NCBI GenBank assembly: GCA_964436865.1
Contig: CAYTFK010000301.1
Span: forward strand, 1-8,552
DNA length: 8,552 nt
Direction of reading: 5' to 3'
From: JAXGPP01 sp964436865
Lineage (GTDB): Bacteria; Planctomycetota; Planctomycetia; Pirellulales; Thermoguttaceae
Of this stretch, positions 6,414 to 8,552 are shown in pieces. The notes beneath the pieces are model-generated. The model did no database searches, was not told where the DNA came from, and saw only the letters and a list, made by a program, of their open reading frames with translations. The position numbers and the translations under genes are program-made. Each line of letters starts with the position of its first letter. Positions within the stretch are counted from its first letter, which is position 1.

Positions 6414-8468
6414 CTAATCGCGGTACGTGAAGACGACGACCTCGTACGCGGCCAGTTCCGGGACCGTGCATTCAATCCTCCCGGGCCCCGCATCCTCGAA
6501 GGAAACCTCCGTTCCGGCGTTCAAGAGGCGCACCGAAGCAACGGGTTTCAGCGGACGCAGACGGATCGTGATCCCGCGCACAGGCAAAGGATCGAAGAAC
6601 CCGGCCGTGTCCTTCTGCCCGGAGAGGTTCGTCAGGCCGACCCACTCGAATCGCCCGCGGGCATCGCGCATGTGACGCGCCTCCACCAGCGGCGAGGCGT
6701 CGACCTCGAGCGTCCGCTCCAGCCCCAGCACACCCTCCAGCGCGCCCGCCAGCAGCATCGCATGTCCGGCATGCTTCTGCCGGGCGTAGTGCGCGCCAAT
6801 ATCCCACGGAAAGACTGCGCACGCGCCGCGGCCATGGCGGTTCACCAACAGCGCGGGAACGTCCGAGACCGTGGTGTAGTAGCAGCGTTCCGGCGGCCCG
6901 AACATCGCCTGCGGAATCAGCCGCAACAGCCCCTCAACGCCTTCCGCCGGATCATACTCGACCAGCGGACCGTCCAGATACACCAGGTCCAGGTGCTCAA
7001 GCGCGCCCTGCTTGAGGCGCGCCTTATCTTCCGGCCGGATGCGGATGTAATCCCCGGGCGTTCGTGGGCGATGGGTCCGCACCGCCTTGAGCCCCGCCGC
7101 CTTGAGCCCGACCGGAACCTCGCCCACGAGGAGCAACCGTCCGCCGGCCTCCACGTACGCATCCAGTCTCGCGCACGTCTCAGCGTCCAGCCCCTGCGCG
7201 TCTGGCACCACCACGGCCGCAAAGCGGGCCAGGTCGCTCCGCTCGAGCGAAACCAGGTCGAAGCTCACGTGGTGTTCCGCCAGCGCGTCGAAGACACCCC
7301 GGTAGGCGTCTCCACGCGACGCCGCCAGCCCCACGTCTGCGCCCGGCCGGAGCTGCGCGAAATAGGCGGCGTGACCGGCGTGAAACCGGAATGCGTCGCG
7401 GACGGCGTCCAGGGCCAGCCGGTCCTCCAGCCGCTGCAAGGGACCGATGCAATAGAAATCCACCCACTGGCCGGCGAGCATCGCCTGGTGCAGCCGCCGC
7501 GCCGTGACCGTCGGCGACACGCCCGCATGGCGCTGAGGGTAATCGATGAAATGCACGGCCGTGTTGGCCAGCGGCTGCGCGGGATGCTCGAGCCTCCGCC
7601 GCATCGCCTTCTCCGTGTCCTCGTACGCCCACTCGATGTACGGCCGGTTGGACTCCGCGCGAATCACGTCCGATCCCGACGTGCGGTAGTTGACGATGAT
7701 CAGTTCCGGCCGCCGCTCGCGCACGAACCGCTGGATCTTCTCGTACAACGCATCGGCCGTCTCGCGACAGAACGACTCGTAGCGCCTGTAGACCGGATCG
7801 TTTGCATCCTTCTTCTTCGGCAACTCCAGCCCGGTCTCCTTCTCGAAACGCGCCCGGCAGGCCTCCGACTGGCAGATCCCGTGATAGTTGCCGCTGTAGT
7901 CCTGCTGCTGGTAGCCGGGCATGTTGAAGAAAATGCCGTCCATCGGGTAGCGGGCTAGCGCCTCACCGAGAATGTCGAACAGCCGCTCCTGCTGATAGGC
8001 GCCGTTGAAGCAGGCGTGAACCTGTCCGTTGTAGTTGACCGTCTCCCCCTTCTCGCTGACATACAGCCATTCGGGATGCCGCGCCGCGATCGTCTCGTTG
8101 ACCTTGCTGAAATCGAAACGGCCGATGACGCGGATCCCCTCCGCGTGCAGCCGCTCGACCACCGTCCCCAGCAGATCGCCTTTCATGTGCGGATTGCGGA
8201 AGTGGAACTCCAACTCGGTCGGGTAGTTGGCCACGATCCCGCCGGCATTGAAGAGCACCACGCTCGCGCCGCACTCCCGGACCTCGCGGACATACTGATC
8301 GACGTCCATCGTCGCATCGATCTCCCGCAGATTCGTCTGCAGAAGCCGCTGCGGCTCGAGCCACCACGACCGTTCTCCCCGCGGCGAATCCTCGGCGGCC
8401 GCCGAAGCGAGAGGGAACACCGCCGGCAGCAACAGCAGTACAAATCCGAGCCGCAGGTAAACAAGCAT
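6414..8468 (-). CDS. Secreted putative glycoside hydrolase (GHL6-like) with amidotransferase-like domain
   Basis: 684 residues, complete, ending in TAG at 6416-6414. The ATG at 8468 is preferred over an in-frame TTG at 8504: a GGAG site lies 7 nt before it and it begins a signal peptide (MLVYLRLGFVLLLLPAVFPL, cleavage near Ala25). The TTG would add 12 charged or tryptophan-rich residues before the signal. Residues about 34-360 resemble hypothetical glycoside hydrolase 6 (GHL6, related to alpha-amylase/GH29-type barrels), with WWLEPQRLLQTNLRE, LFNAGGIVANY, GIRVIGRFDFSK, HPEWLYV, PMDGIFFNMPGY and CQSEACRARFEKETG. Residues about 375-455 look like the glutamine-amidotransferase-fold domain of GH42-type trimerisation regions (VVVPDAQGLDAETCARLDAYVEAGGRLLLVGE is spread over 419-450). 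Residues about 600-684 look like a beta-sandwich tail. It is probably an extracytoplasmic glycosidase of unknown substrate. The DGIFFN motif has Asn where an Asp is common in related barrels. It is monocistronic or weakly linked to the DUF1080 gene, 320 bp downstream. Confidence 0.82.
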   Translation of the reverse strand: MLVYLRLGFVLLLLPAVFPLASAAAEDSPRGERSWWLEPQRLLQTNLREIDATMDVDQYVREVRECGASVVLFNAGGIVANYPTELEFHFRNPHMKGDLLGTVVERLHAEGIRVIGRFDFSKVNETIAARHPEWLYVSEKGETVNYNGQVHACFNGAYQQERLFDILGEALARYPMDGIFFNMPGYQQQDYSGNYHGICQSEACRARFEKETGLELPKKKDANDPVYRRYESFCRETADALYEKIQRFVRERRPELIIVNYRTSGSDVIRAESNRPYIEWAYEDTEKAMRRRLEHPAQPLANTAVHFIDYPQRHAGVSPTVTARRLHQAMLAGQWVDFYCIGPLQRLEDRLALDAVRDAFRFHAGHAAYFAQLRPGADVGLAASRGDAYRGVFDALAEHHVSFDLVSLERSDLARFAAVVVPDAQGLDAETCARLDAYVEAGGRLLLVGEVPVGLKAAGLKAVRTHRPRTPGDYIRIRPEDKARLKQGALEHLDLVYLDGPLVEYDPAEGVEGLLRLIPQAMFGPPERCYYTTVSDVPALLVNRHGRGACAVFPWDIGAHYARQKHAGHAMLLAGALEGVLGLERTLEVDASPLVEARHMRDARGRFEWVGLTNLSGQKDTAGFFDPLPVRGITIRLRPLKPVASVRLLNAGTEVSFEDAGPGRIECTVPELAAYEVVVFTYRD

Positions 8469-8475
8469 GGTAAGA

Positions 8476-8479
8476 CTCC
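8476..8479 (-). promoter_or_regulatory. Ribosome binding site that fixes the GHL6-like start
   Basis: GGAG on the minus strand, 7 nt before the ATG at 8468. It supports that ATG over the in-frame TTG at 8504, which would put residues ahead of the signal peptide. Confidence 0.65.
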
Positions 8480-8523
8480 ATGGTTCCCAGTCACCCCAGC
8501 GCAACCGCCGCCCGACGCGCCCG

Positions 8524-8552
8524 AGCCTAGCACAGCGCGCGCCCCGTTTCCA
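8524..8552 (-). promoter_or_regulatory. Sigma70-like promoter upstream of the GHL6-like gene
   Basis: On the minus strand TGGAAA (8552-8547, the last six bases of the window) is followed after 17 bp by TAGGCT (8529-8524) within TGCTAGGCT. The -10 ends 55 nt before the ATG at 8468, almost the same leader length as for the DUF1080 gene. Sequence beyond the -35 is cut off by the window edge. Confidence 0.6.

Noticed and set aside
6372..7958. 528-codon open frame on the plus strand
   Set aside because: Antisense to the GHL6-like gene with mirror-frame composition and no recognisable motif; the minus-strand frame carries the family motifs.
8469..8504. TTG start for the GHL6-like gene
   Set aside because: It adds twelve residues ahead of a clean signal peptide, and the ATG at 8468 has a well-spaced GGAG.
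1..8552. CRISPR array, tRNA, rRNA or phage/transposase genes
   Set aside because: No regularly spaced direct repeats, RNA gene landmarks, or transposase/integrase motifs were seen on either strand.

Overview
This 8.55 kb, GC-rich window reads as part of a chromosome or metagenomic contig from a planctomycete-like bacterium (Planctomycetota, perhaps Pirellulales). This assignment is an inference. It rests on a cluster of secreted proteins of types that are abundant there: DUF1080/3-keto-disaccharide hydrolase, right-handed parallel beta-helix proteins, a GHL6-like glycoside hydrolase and a ceramidase-like protein. Verrucomicrobiota or a related PVC lineage is the main alternative. All five genes lie on the minus strand, and each begins with a plausible Sec signal peptide behind a recognisable Shine-Dalgarno site. 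The long open frames on the plus strand are mirror images of GC-rich minus-strand codons.

In transcription order (right to left): (1) 8468-6414, a 684-residue secreted putative glycoside hydrolase (GHL6-like barrel, glutamine-amidotransferase-like domain, beta-sandwich tail), preceded at the right window edge by a sigma70-like promoter; (2) a 320 bp gap whose left part carries a second, nearly identical promoter box; (3) 6093-5335, a 252-residue DUF1080 protein; (4) a 138 bp gap filled by a REP/REPIN-like inverted-repeat element; (5) 5196-3310, a 628-residue beta-helix protein interrupted by a carbohydrate-binding-like insert; (6) 3297-898, a 799-residue beta-helix protein with a C-terminal CBM9-like domain, only 12 bp behind the previous gene; (7) 843 to beyond the left edge, the first 281 residues of a neutral-ceramidase-like protein.

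Taken together this looks like an extracytoplasmic glycan or glycoconjugate degradation locus. Two beta-helix proteins would bind or cut a polymer, a CBM9-like module would anchor to it, a GHL6-like hydrolase and a DUF1080 enzyme would handle smaller products, and the ceramidase-like amidohydrolase would remove N-acyl or lipid-like groups. The substrate cannot be read from the sequence. No transporter, regulator, sulfatase, RNA gene, CRISPR array or transposase is visible. The most notable non-coding signals are the twin promoter boxes (24 of 25 identical bases around the -10, and the same 17 bp spacer) and the REPIN-like element. I see no wholly new system. The unusual domain insert in the 628-residue protein and the altered metal-site motif in the ceramidase-like protein deserve a closer look.
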